Positions 21,222 through 30,660 of a stretch of DNA of 64,000 bases are shown piece after piece. Position 1 is the first letter of the stretch. Each line of letters opens with the position of its first letter. Under the pieces are notes generated by a model, which was not told the origin of the DNA, did no database searches, and saw nothing but the letters and a program-made list of their open reading frames with translations. Where the stretch lies: assembly GCF_000332515.2 (NCBI RefSeq), contig NZ_AOGZ02000014.1, positions 822,001 through 886,000 of the forward strand. The letters run 5' to 3'. Both the position numbers and the translations under genes were made by a program. This DNA comes from Leptospira wolbachii serovar Codice str. CDC. Lineage in GTDB: Bacteria > Spirochaetota > Leptospiria > Leptospirales > Leptospiraceae.

Positions 21222-21706
21222 AGTTTACCCATCCCCCACTCCTGCCAACGTCCCGTAGAGAAGACGGGAGGAATAGAGTTTGGCTGGTGCAGAGGTTTTG
21301 TCGCCGAACAATTGCTTGGTTGATTTTACCGGAATGGTTCGAGCGACTGTATATCCCTGCCTCGCCACCGCGGGGAACGGGAAACTTGGGTTAAGAGAAG
21401 AATGGTAGATAGGGATTCGTTGGTGGAGAGGTTGTGGCGCCTCGAGTTTGTATGGTGGAGCAAAGTTTCACCAAATCATCGACCGCGCTTTACGCTGCAT
21501 TCTTTTCCTTCGGAAAGGATTTCTGCTCCAATCTGATTTTACTCTCGGAGTTTTTAATCTAATTGTCATGACGTCTTACTCACGTTGGATTCGCTCGGGC
21601 GAGGGAGATGAAACTTGAATAGTTAATCGTTGAACCAATGCTACATCTTATTAACTACAATGTATCAATAACAAGTAGAAACTAAGGATCTCTTGTCATT
21701 TTTATC
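21222..21706. other. Intergenic stretch between converging transcription units
   Basis: About 485 bases with no convincing gene. A hairpin TCCCGT/ACGGGA with a 7-base loop lies at 21251-21269, just after the cyclase gene, but no U-run follows. The stretch to about 21600 is richer in G+C than neighbouring coding DNA and has a short purine-pyrimidine dyad near 21505-21525 (TTTTCC/GGAAAGG). Possibly the remains of older sequence; I cannot assign it. Confidence 0.4.
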
Positions 21707-22204
21707 TTATCGAACTTGATCTACTTCAAATGAATTAAAAATGCACTTTTCCGGATCATTGCTCCTGGGTAAACATACAATTGAAATCTTATAGACATAT
21801 TCATTAAATTTTACAGTGACTATTCGAGAAATAAAGTCGGGGGGATCAATGATGATGCACTGACTCGAACATTCTTCAACGGACTGTGCATTCAGCAGAG
21901 CAGAATAAAAGGAAACGCTATCCTTAAAAATCTGTTCATCCTCGCTAACTTTGAAAAGTATATTATATAAATTTGAACTAGCTTCAAGATTTGCTCTGAT
22001 ATTTGAAAAATGCCCTCCGCCAGCGCTAAACCGAACCGAATTATCATCTGAAAATCTTTTAGAAAGCCAACCTGTATCTTTTTCAAGAATTTTTTTCACG
22101 AATGTTTTTGAAATTGGAGTAAGATCTTTATAAAGATCCATACTTGGGGAATTTTTATTGCAACTTAAGAGAAGGATACTGAAGAATATAAATTTCAAAT
22201 TCAT
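21707..22204 (-). CDS. Lipoprotein coupled to the giant M23 protein; candidate immunity or accessory factor
   Basis: 165 residues with a clear lipoprotein signal MNLKFIFFSILLLSC (LLSC lipobox, Cys15). I start at 22204 because this ATG overlaps the upstream stop (ATGA) and AAAGGAAAG is just before it; an in-frame GTG or ATG at 22225 is less likely. The mature part is helical then beta-rich, with four cysteines in a SxECSSQC and VCLPRSNDPEKC arrangement. No family recognised. Its position as last gene, translationally tied to a protein with a predicted peptidoglycan hydrolase-like end, makes an immunity role in the envelope plausible but unproved. Confidence 0.7.
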   Translation of the reverse strand: MNLKFIFFSILLLSCNKNSPSMDLYKDLTPISKTFVKKILEKDTGWLSKRFSDDNSVRFSAGGGHFSNIRANLEASSNLYNILFKVSEDEQIFKDSVSFYSALLNAQSVEECSSQCIIIDPPDFISRIVTVKFNEYVYKISIVCLPRSNDPEKCIFNSFEVDQVR

Positions 22205-25200
22205 TTTTTCTTTCCTTTTAACCATTGTAATAGAGTTTCCCTATCTGCCTTTTGACGCGGATCTTCTATATGCAAATGTGGGCCACTTGAATTTCCTATC
22301 TGAGACTCAATTCTACCTAGATAAGTTCCTGCCGGCAGCTCATCACCATTGTGATAAGCATTCATAATTTCTATATTTATTTGGTCGAAGTGGCCGAATA
22401 AAATCCTCCGACCATCTCTGAATTCAATCGTTACTGCGCCACCGTATCTACTTTCCGTTCCCGCTTTAATTACTTTGAACGGTTCATTGGGGCCAGTCCA
22501 ATCTCCTTTTTTTCGTATGTCACCTCTGTATTTTTGATCTACTTTGGTTGTGTATGTTATACCGAAAGCTTCCATCTTTACAGGCCTATTGTGAGGCCCA
22601 TTTATTTTATCAATATCAAGCCATGAGTTTTCAAGCTTTTTAGCATTGACGATCTCTACCGTTCCTGATTTGTCAATCGTGTTTTCTGCTGATCCAGTTA
22701 GATCATCGGTACCATGATAATCTAACTTATTGCCTACAAAAAAAACTCTATCTTTATTCCATGAATTTCTTAAAACTTGAAACTCACTTCCCGATTTAGT
22801 TTTATATAAGTTATCGACAAATTTTTGAAGATCTGACGCAACATTAGAATCTAAGCCGGATTTAAGATTTGCAAATAATTTTTTAGAAGGAATCTTCCCA
22901 TTGAAATAATTTTCCGTTAAATAAACCTTCAGTTTATTTATTTTTGCTAAGTCCGATTCGAACGCACTGCCATCGTCTGAACTCAAATAATTACGAACTG
23001 AACTAATCGCCAAAATATTCTGAGTTTTTTCTGCTAAAGTTATTGGGTTTTCATTATAAAGATTTAACGAGTTTTCAATTATCTGAATGCTCTGAGACTC
23101 AGATAATATCCGGTCATTTGCATTATCTGAATTTTCATCTTTCACATTTCCTTCCTTAGACCCATCAATTTTTACTTCTTTCCTGAAGTCATTTCCCTTA
23201 TCAGTAATAAATTCATGGGCCGTAATCTCAACACCTCCAACACTTTGTTCAGGTGAATTAAAATTTGGAATTGTATTCTGATTCGTCGGATCAATAAAAT
23301 TAGAATCAGCAAAACCAGAATCTAGAGATCTATCCGCTACACTATCTGCATTTTCCGATCCGAAGTCTTCCTCTTCCCTCCTTCTATCTCTCTCCAATAC
23401 CACACTTTCCCCAGCACTTTTAGCTCCGCCTTTCGGAGTTGGTTGGGAACCCCCCGAAAAGAGTTTCGCTGTAACTGCTGCGCCTCCTGCAAGCAATCCA
23501 GCGAGTGCCAATCCAGCATTGGAGAAATCATGAAGAAAATCTGGCTCTTGTTCTGGGGCAACCTTGTCAGCGGATTTTCCCCCATCACTCACTTCACTTT
23601 CATCCTGCGCTGCATTGATATTCTGTTCTGCAAAGTTCATTTCTTGCATTTGAAAACCATCTTCGGAATTGGTTCCGAGAGTCACACCTTGTAACTCAGA
23701 TGAGGTGGAAATTCCTTTTTTATCAATAGAAGAAGTTAGGCCAAGTTTTGAATTGGGATCCGTATAACCTATGCTTCCGCTAAGCCCTCCCCCATTTAAG
23801 TCATACATCATGGAGAAATTCCAATCCTTTCTCGGACCCTCACCTGTAGGATTATAATTGAAACCTACATTGGCAGCTCCATTGGTCGTGACATCCGCTT
23901 TCATTTGCACTCCCTTACCCAAAGATTGGGAAGCTTGGATGGTTGTATTTCCCTTCTCAGAAAAACTAACACTCATATTGCTAATCGTATTTCCCATCCC
24001 AAGAGATCCCCCCCACCCATTTGCGTTAGAATAGGTAACGCCAATCCCAGGTACCATACCCTTAAACAATCCTGATTGGATTTTTCCAACCCCTTGTGTA
24101 ATTCCACCTAATACACCGTTAGCGAAACCAGCAATTGCTCCTTTAGGTCCTTCATGGCTTCCTGCAAGAGTTTGCACAAAGGTAGAAGCCACAGCCTGTC
24201 CTACTTGAGTTGTTGCGGGCAATATACCATTGGTTAGGCTACTAACAGCTTTTCCTATATTAGAAAGCGCAGAACCGACCCCACTCAATGCACCACTGGC
24301 ACCAAGGGTAATGGCAATGGACGCAGCATTCACAACCGTTTGCCTTACTGCTTTGGATCTAGCTTTTTTATCAGATTTTTGTTTTTGGTAAGAAGAATAA
24401 GTGGAATCTACAAGTTGACCGATTGTTGTCTCATCCGTTCCCATAGTTTTTGCCAATTCTTTGGTAATAGCCTTTTTCCCGAGATCTTCTACCACCGCTT
24501 TCGAATCGCGAAGATTGAGGTAGGCACTTTGGTGTTTTGTCCAGCCCGCCTGCATACCCATAGCTTGTAAGGTATAACCAAAACTATCGTTAGTTGCTGA
24601 ATTTTGATCTATATTTCCCGCATTGATGATTCCATTAGTGTCTTGCAAAATAGATTGGATTTCATCCTCTGGCATTCCCAAAGCGACAACGGCTGTTTTC
24701 GCAATCCCACCAAAGGCACCCATTACCTGTGATCCCAAATCCAAAATAGGATTTTTTTCCATGTCATTGTTTGCTTTTTTTGCTTTGATTTGATTATACT
24801 TGTCACCTAACATTTTAGAGATAGCATCAGCTGGTATCCCTGTACTTTGAGAAATTGCTGCAGAAATCCCATTTTGAACTAACAATTGTTCATTTGCTTT
24901 AATCTCTTGTAAACGTTTACCAGTCCCCGCGATTTGGCCATTTATCTTGTTATATTGTCTCTCTCCAATCAGTGATTTAGTTACAGCCATAGAAGATGCT
25001 TGTGTTAAATTTAAAGTCATCGTCGACATACCAAGTGTCGCTTGGTCCATAACTTTTATTGTAGCAGATAGAGTTTTTGCTGTAATAGATTCTAGAGCTT
25101 GGATTGGATTTTTAATCGATATAAATTGATCACGCGATTGAATTTTTTTGGCACTCATTCTACCTCGCATAAAATCGATTAACATTGATGCGGTTTGTAT

Positions 25201-27957
25201 GTCGGACTCGCTACCACCTGTTGCTGTGATCCAAGCTTTTGCCAACTCACTATTAATCGCCGAATCCAGTTTTCCCTTTAGTGATGCTCTAACACCACCT
25301 GCTCCCCCTGTCAAATAAGCCAACGCTAACTCTTGAAAAATGGAATCAGCATTTTCTTGTGACTCCTTCCTTGTTAAAAACAATTCCCTATTTCTATTAT
25401 CTTCCTCTTGAATGGAGGCTATACTTGAGTTGATAAATTGTTTATCTTTTTGTAGTGAATTGGCCAAAAAAGACTGAGTGATTTCGGATTTCTTTTGATT
25501 GAGAGAAACCCAATCTTCCTCATCCCAAATAGTAAAAAAACTGCTGTTATTTGCTACTTGCACTTTCCCAACAGAACTTAACTGAATTTGGCGTATCTCT
25601 TCCGTTCTGCCAGCGGCATACTGTCCATCTGAGTTTTTTCCAGCGAGTAAACCGTTGTGTATTCCTTTTTTTAAAGTAAGCACTCCATTCCTAGTATCGA
25701 TAATTGCTTCATATTCTTTTTTCAATAATGTTTTGCATACATCTGCATCAGGATTTTCGTAACAAGATCCAAATTTATTTTGCTCCTCAATCGATAGCTG
25801 CGAAATATCATAAGTTCCAAGTAAAATCTTTTCCTCTTTTGTTAATTCTCTTCCGCCCAACGAATCCCATTGAATTCCATAAGCCATTTGGTTGATTAAT
25901 TTCTTCTGCTCTAAACGCTTAAACTCTTCTAAATCAGTATTCATCTGAAGAACCGAAGCATACTGACCCACACCTACGATTGTTCTTTGTAGCTCACTCA
26001 AAAGACTTCCACTACCAATTTGAATTCCTTCCGTTGGCCCATTAAAAACACTTAAAGCTTGAAATTCAGAAAGTTTCTGATCGTCGAACAAATCCAATTT
26101 TAGATTGGGAGACCACGCAGAAATTGTGGGAGATGAAATCTCTTTTGGTTCCCCACGTTCGTATAAATCTGTCCAAGTCCTAAGCCCGTTTCGTTTTTCC
26201 TCATCAAGACGTTGCAACCAATCTTCTTTTGAGCGCTCAAGCTCCGCACGGTTGGTCTCCAATTTGGCAGAAGCATCAGCAATAAGGTTTTCTCGATTAT
26301 CTTTCCAGTTTTCATAAAATTCGGAATACTCTTTTACCTTTGTCTCCCAGTGAGAAACTGCTGGTAACAACGTATTCTGGAAATGATCACGTTGTCCACC
26401 TAACTGAAAGTGATTTCCCTTCCAATACAGCGATGTTTGGTAAGAGTCATCATCATACATCTCGTAGAGAACTGAATAACCTATGGCCCCCATTTGAAGA
26501 TCCAATCTCTTTTGATCCGAGATCGAAAAACTCCTTTCAGCTAACCATAACCCATACTTATCTTTTCCATCTAACAACAAATTTCCACTTGTGTGAAATG
26601 CTCTTTGAAATGGAACATAAAAATCACCAATCTTTTCATTGTTAATATAATAATAAGCATCTGTATACAGATTCGCAGATAACATGGATTGGACTCGCCT
26701 ACCATCACCTAACCTGCTATTTATGATAGATGTTAGTCTTTGAAAGTCAGAATTATGGATGGATTGAAAAATACTCTGCAGCTCCGAATCATAAACACGA
26801 TTAAAATTTCCAATTTCTCCCTGTCCTCCTGCCAACCAATTTTCATAACGTTTGTCTGAAGATAATTGCCAAAATGACTGATGCCTAAGATTCCACTCAG
26901 CTCCGCCTAAATCAAATTTTGATTTAGTTTGATCTAAGTTAATTTGAAAACCAGTTTGATAAGTATAAATTTGATCATTAAAAATTGTGTATTCCGAAAA
27001 AGCTTTATTGGACTCATCAGATAAAAAATCCTTAATTTTCGTAGATATTAGCGTAAGGATAGAATCTGGATCAATATCGGATTGGCTTAATTGTTCGGAT
27101 AGATCACCAATGAACTTTGAAAATAACTTTCCTGCTTCATTGAAACTACCATCAAAGTTTTTATATTGGCAACCGGTCTCCACAGAACATGTGGAATCCA
27201 ATCCAAGCTTGAGTTGTGATACAACATCTCGTAATGCGGTTTTGATTGTTTCCTTATATGCGTTAATTGCATTCAGGTTATATGCAAATTGGTTTTCAGT
27301 TTCCGATAAAGAATTTATATATGTCTGATAATCGTTTTCTAACTCTGTAAATGAATTGGCAAAGGAATCCAAACCTTCTTGCCTTGTTTGTCCCCACTGA
27401 AACTCCCATTCTCTTGCTGATTCCAAAATTCGATTTCGATTTTCGGTGATTGTTAACTCTTCTTTAGTGTATTCCTCATACATTGACGTCTGGCCAATTC
27501 TCTGAAAATACAGAGAATCCACCTTACCTGTTTCCAGTTTATACAAAAATGCATTCCGATTGTCAAAGTAATCATCAATTAACTCCCGTTCCCAAGCAGA
27601 ATAAAGAACTGTAACTTCAGAAAATAGAGACTTCCTTCTTTCATCTAAATAACCTTCGTTTGAAATAAATGCATCCGATCCATCTTCTAACATTAACATT
27701 TGTTCGACCATTAGGTCAGCTGCTTCCTTCCACTGGGCCATTGATTGATACAAAACTTCTTCGACTTTATAATCCCATTCTTCTAAAGACTGGGAAAAAT
27801 AAACACTTCCATAAAACTCAGAGTAGTCGGCAGGTTGATATACAGGAGGGTTCCAAGTTTCAGAAAGGGACTGACCAGAAATTGTATATGCAAATACAGA
27901 AACAAAAAAACACAAAACAAATACTAAGAAACAACGAAAAGAGGATTGGGAATACAT
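22201..27957 (-). CDS. Giant exported protein, Lepto_longest-like, with C-terminal M23/LytM-like domain
   Basis: 1918 residues, the largest gene here. A Sec-type signal (hydrophobic residues 9-25) opens it. Residues 30-900 are charged, aromatic-rich and helical, suggesting coiled coil. Residues 900-1200 hold imperfect repeats, 1250-1450 are Gly/Ser/Asn-rich beta-type, and a hydrophobic stretch (LALAGLLAGGAAVTAKLF) lies near 1480-1500. The last 120 residues align by eye with M23 peptidases: YGGAVTIEF, ILFGHFDQI, then SSGPHLHIE with His1894 and His1896; HGTDD (His1748/Asp1752) could be the HxxxD ligand pair. From memory it resembles leptospiral TIGR04388 proteins. It begins 24 bases after the second RND gene. 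Confidence 0.8.
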   Translation of the reverse strand: MYSQSSFRCFLVFVLCFFVSVFAYTISGQSLSETWNPPVYQPADYSEFYGSVYFSQSLEEWDYKVEEVLYQSMAQWKEAADLMVEQMLMLEDGSDAFISNEGYLDERRKSLFSEVTVLYSAWERELIDDYFDNRNAFLYKLETGKVDSLYFQRIGQTSMYEEYTKEELTITENRNRILESAREWEFQWGQTRQEGLDSFANSFTELENDYQTYINSLSETENQFAYNLNAINAYKETIKTALRDVVSQLKLGLDSTCSVETGCQYKNFDGSFNEAGKLFSKFIGDLSEQLSQSDIDPDSILTLISTKIKDFLSDESNKAFSEYTIFNDQIYTYQTGFQINLDQTKSKFDLGGAEWNLRHQSFWQLSSDKRYENWLAGGQGEIGNFNRVYDSELQSIFQSIHNSDFQRLTSIINSRLGDGRRVQSMLSANLYTDAYYYINNEKIGDFYVPFQRAFHTSGNLLLDGKDKYGLWLAERSFSISDQKRLDLQMGAIGYSVLYEMYDDDSYQTSLYWKGNHFQLGGQRDHFQNTLLPAVSHWETKVKEYSEFYENWKDNRENLIADASAKLETNRAELERSKEDWLQRLDEEKRNGLRTWTDLYERGEPKEISSPTISAWSPNLKLDLFDDQKLSEFQALSVFNGPTEGIQIGSGSLLSELQRTIVGVGQYASVLQMNTDLEEFKRLEQKKLINQMAYGIQWDSLGGRELTKEEKILLGTYDISQLSIEEQNKFGSCYENPDADVCKTLLKKEYEAIIDTRNGVLTLKKGIHNGLLAGKNSDGQYAAGRTEEIRQIQLSSVGKVQVANNSSFFTIWDEEDWVSLNQKKSEITQSFLANSLQKDKQFINSSIASIQEEDNRNRELFLTRKESQENADSIFQELALAYLTGGAGGVRASLKGKLDSAINSELAKAWITATGGSESDIQTASMLIDFMRGRMSAKKIQSRDQFISIKNPIQALESITAKTLSATIKVMDQATLGMSTMTLNLTQASSMAVTKSLIGERQYNKINGQIAGTGKRLQEIKANEQLLVQNGISAAISQSTGIPADAISKMLGDKYNQIKAKKANNDMEKNPILDLGSQVMGAFGGIAKTAVVALGMPEDEIQSILQDTNGIINAGNIDQNSATNDSFGYTLQAMGMQAGWTKHQSAYLNLRDSKAVVEDLGKKAITKELAKTMGTDETTIGQLVDSTYSSYQKQKSDKKARSKAVRQTVVNAASIAITLGASGALSGVGSALSNIGKAVSSLTNGILPATTQVGQAVASTFVQTLAGSHEGPKGAIAGFANGVLGGITQGVGKIQSGLFKGMVPGIGVTYSNANGWGGSLGMGNTISNMSVSFSEKGNTTIQASQSLGKGVQMKADVTTNGAANVGFNYNPTGEGPRKDWNFSMMYDLNGGGLSGSIGYTDPNSKLGLTSSIDKKGISTSSELQGVTLGTNSEDGFQMQEMNFAEQNINAAQDESEVSDGGKSADKVAPEQEPDFLHDFSNAGLALAGLLAGGAAVTAKLFSGGSQPTPKGGAKSAGESVVLERDRRREEEDFGSENADSVADRSLDSGFADSNFIDPTNQNTIPNFNSPEQSVGGVEITAHEFITDKGNDFRKEVKIDGSKEGNVKDENSDNANDRILSESQSIQIIENSLNLYNENPITLAEKTQNILAISSVRNYLSSDDGSAFESDLAKINKLKVYLTENYFNGKIPSKKLFANLKSGLDSNVASDLQKFVDNLYKTKSGSEFQVLRNSWNKDRVFFVGNKLDYHGTDDLTGSAENTIDKSGTVEIVNAKKLENSWLDIDKINGPHNRPVKMEAFGITYTTKVDQKYRGDIRKKGDWTGPNEPFKVIKAGTESRYGGAVTIEFRDGRRILFGHFDQINIEIMNAYHNGDELPAGTYLGRIESQIGNSSGPHLHIEDPRQKADRETLLQWLKGKKK

Positions 27958-27975
27958 AGAGAACCTCAGTTCTCT
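27958..27975 (-). promoter_or_regulatory. Hairpin over the ribosome-binding site of the giant gene
   Basis: On the transcript AGAGAAC, loop UGAG, GUUCUCU forms a perfect 7-bp stem ending directly at the AUG of the 1918-residue protein. The only Shine-Dalgarno-like sequence (GAGG) is made of the loop plus the first base of the descending stem. It could lower independent initiation so that translation depends on ribosomes arriving from the RND gene, whose stop lies 24 bases upstream. Confidence 0.5.
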
Positions 27976-27981
27976 TGGGTA

Positions 27982-30660
27982 TCAAACAGAAGGTTTGGTT
28001 TTAAAAAAATTCACTTTGTGAAATATTTTATATTGGATCAGAAAAAAACCGAGAACAAGCAAAAATCCTTCGAAAAAAAACTTACCTCCTTCTCCTGGAA
28101 ATAGATACGCAATGAAAAGAAGAATGATCGGTGGAAGGATTTTTTTCTGATCGAAGGACTGACTTCTAACCCACAAAACCGAAAACATTAATGGAATAAC
28201 AACAGTCCCAAACAATAAATACTCAGCACCTATAAATGAAACCTGTAATCTCAAAAGAAATACAAAAATGATGGAGTTTACAAACGAGCTAACTTTGTCT
28301 TTCTTTCGATAAAGAAACAAAGTAATCCAGAGAAATAGAAAAATGGGACGGTATTTTGCTTCAGTGTCCTTTTGTGGCAAAATTTCAGTAAGTCTTACAG
28401 GGCCTTTGTTTAGAAGATTGTTTATCTTAGTTTCCAATTCATCCCATTGAATATTTTTTCCTTTAACTAAAATCTCCAAGCTGGTTTCTCCATTTTTGTG
28501 GTAGATCCTTCCGGGTGTTTTGATGTTTTTGTATTCTGAGATTGATTTGTCAAACAAAGGTATTCCTGTTGTCAATTTAACTGGCTTCTCAATGTAACGT
28601 TCTACCTGTTTGTTTTGTTTTACTGAAAAACGAATGTCTGTTAACTTTTTCTCTACCAACATTCTTCCGACAATTGCCGACTGTAAATCCAACGATCGTT
28701 CTCTTAAAGAGTCTGCAATATCATTACCAAATAAACTTCGAAATTTTCCAGGAGAGTGCAACTCCAAACCTTCCGTAGAAGGCTGAAAACACAAAACCAC
28801 GTCAGAAACTCCTTCGAAAGTACGTAACCAAGGTATCAAAGGGATTATATTCTTTTCCAGAACCTCTGTATCAGCGTTAGAAAAACGAAGGATTCGATTC
28901 GAATCTATTTTCGATTCACCTAAAATATGGAAGTATCCCGACTCAGTTGGCAAATCAACCAAACCAAGGCTAACACCTAACTCATTCAAACGGAAATAAA
29001 AATCTGCATTGGCTGAACTCTGTTTTACCACCAATAAATCAGTTAACTTTCTATTTAGGATTGTATTTTCTACCTGTTTGGTGATACGAAGAGACTCTTG
29101 TTCTGAAATTGATGTGGGAAATTCCAATCGGCCCATTTGTATGGTTCCGTTGGGAATCGTAAGCGGGTACAAAGAAAAACTTGAATGAATCGAGGAAACA
29201 AATCCTATCAAAAAGATAACTAGAACCATGAACCAATGAGTAAATGTTCTTTGTTGTTTAGATTGATCTATCTTCTTATGCAAAAGGAAAAAATTAGAAC
29301 CGAAGAACTTAAGCCCGAGGTTTGGATTGAAATCCGATAAAAAGAGTTCAAACAAAATTTTCAAAAAAGAAATGGAAACTAAAAAATACAAATTACATAC
29401 CAAAATGATACAAAAAGTCATTGGAATCCAATCGAAATAGACAAAAAAGAAAAAGATAACCAATGAATTGAAACATTGTTTTATCCAACGACCAATCCTC
29501 TTTATCGCAAACACAGCCAAAAAGTATTTCCAATAAATAAATAAAAAGAGAATCGGTCTGCCGATTGGATACGAAATGATACAACAAATACCAAGAAAGA
29601 TGAGAAAAGAGGTATAATAGGCAGACAAGTAAATCACTAATTCCTTTTCTCCCTTCTTAAAGGATGAGGCAAAAAAGATTAGAATCAAATCCAAAGAAAA
29701 GAAAATAACTAAAAACCGAAACAAATCATTGTTAAATTCTTGATGGCTGGTGTATAATAGAACCCAATCACTATAATCTGCCAAAATTAATTTCAGCTCA
29801 TTTGCCAGATGATGCAGCGAAGTGTTACTCTCTGCTTTTACAATCATGGTTTCAGAACTCAACCCATTAATACGTGTTCCGTGGCGAACGTCCCTTTCTT
29901 CCAAAGAAACTTTGCCAACCGAAGAAAGTTTTAATCCCTCTCCAAATCGAGAAGGAATCCCAATTTTCGACCAAGCTACAGATTGCACTGGAAAGTCTTT
30001 TTGAAACCAACCTCCATCGGACTCATCCAAACTAAACCCCCAATTCTGGTTTCTAATAGTCATAAATATTTGCGATAATGAGGGAAAATCTAAAGTTTGA
30101 ATCCAGTCAGAATGTATTTGGATTAGAATTTCTTTTTCTTTATTGGAATAGTGAGCCAAGGATTCAAATCCAGGAATGTTACGTATCTTTTGTTCCAATT
30201 CCTTTTGGTTTTTTTCCGGGCCTCCTTTTATCTTTTGCAAAATAACAATATAACTATCTTCTGATTTTCCTAGTTTGATTCGAGGGAAAAGTGAATCCTC
30301 GGGGAATCTTTGCCTTTGCAATAAATACTCGTTACGAATTGCCTGGATTATATCCTCGTTTTTTATTCCTTCATCTAATTCTAAATGAATCATAGAACTT
30401 CCAACTTCGGATATGGATTCTATTTTTTTGTAACCAGATATTGATTTTAAAATTTGTTCCCATGGTTTAGTGATTTGTTCTTCCACCTGTAGAGCCGTTT
30501 TATTAGGCCAATGACTGGTGATTTGGATTGATTTATTTTCCGTACCCAGAACATTCTCACCAAATAGAAGTTTACTGAAAGAAAGAACCGAAACTAATAC
30601 TAAAAATAAAATAATAACTAAAATACGGTATCGAAAGAAACGAATCCAATGGCAGTTCAC
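27982..30660 (-). CDS. RND-type membrane protein, second of a tandem pair, proton-relay residues not evident
   Basis: 892 residues. Topology is RND-like: an initial membrane helix (ILVIILFLVLVSVLSFSKLL), a periplasmic porter-like region starting NKSIQITSHWPNKTALQVEE, hydrophobic blocks near 330-480, a second porter region and terminal helices. I cannot find the TM4 aspartate motif; the blocks there are aromatic and basic. It is therefore probably a non-pumping partner of the preceding RND protein. The start is the GTG at 30660 overlapping the upstream TGA (GTGA) with GGTGAAG before it; the open frame continues 195 bases upstream but only as a shadow of the first RND gene. Confidence 0.72.
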   Translation of the reverse strand: MNCHWIRFFRYRILVIILFLVLVSVLSFSKLLFGENVLGTENKSIQITSHWPNKTALQVEEQITKPWEQILKSISGYKKIESISEVGSSMIHLELDEGIKNEDIIQAIRNEYLLQRQRFPEDSLFPRIKLGKSEDSYIVILQKIKGGPEKNQKELEQKIRNIPGFESLAHYSNKEKEILIQIHSDWIQTLDFPSLSQIFMTIRNQNWGFSLDESDGGWFQKDFPVQSVAWSKIGIPSRFGEGLKLSSVGKVSLEERDVRHGTRINGLSSETMIVKAESNTSLHHLANELKLILADYSDWVLLYTSHQEFNNDLFRFLVIFFSLDLILIFFASSFKKGEKELVIYLSAYYTSFLIFLGICCIISYPIGRPILFLFIYWKYFLAVFAIKRIGRWIKQCFNSLVIFFFFVYFDWIPMTFCIILVCNLYFLVSISFLKILFELFLSDFNPNLGLKFFGSNFFLLHKKIDQSKQQRTFTHWFMVLVIFLIGFVSSIHSSFSLYPLTIPNGTIQMGRLEFPTSISEQESLRITKQVENTILNRKLTDLLVVKQSSANADFYFRLNELGVSLGLVDLPTESGYFHILGESKIDSNRILRFSNADTEVLEKNIIPLIPWLRTFEGVSDVVLCFQPSTEGLELHSPGKFRSLFGNDIADSLRERSLDLQSAIVGRMLVEKKLTDIRFSVKQNKQVERYIEKPVKLTTGIPLFDKSISEYKNIKTPGRIYHKNGETSLEILVKGKNIQWDELETKINNLLNKGPVRLTEILPQKDTEAKYRPIFLFLWITLFLYRKKDKVSSFVNSIIFVFLLRLQVSFIGAEYLLFGTVVIPLMFSVLWVRSQSFDQKKILPPIILLFIAYLFPGEGGKFFFEGFLLVLGFFLIQYKIFHKVNFFKTKPSV

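Noticed and set aside
21209..21394. Short plus-strand open frame after the cyclase gene
   Set aside because: 61 codons, overlapping the cyclase end, no ribosome-binding site, Pro/Arg-rich composition typical of noncoding GC-richer DNA.
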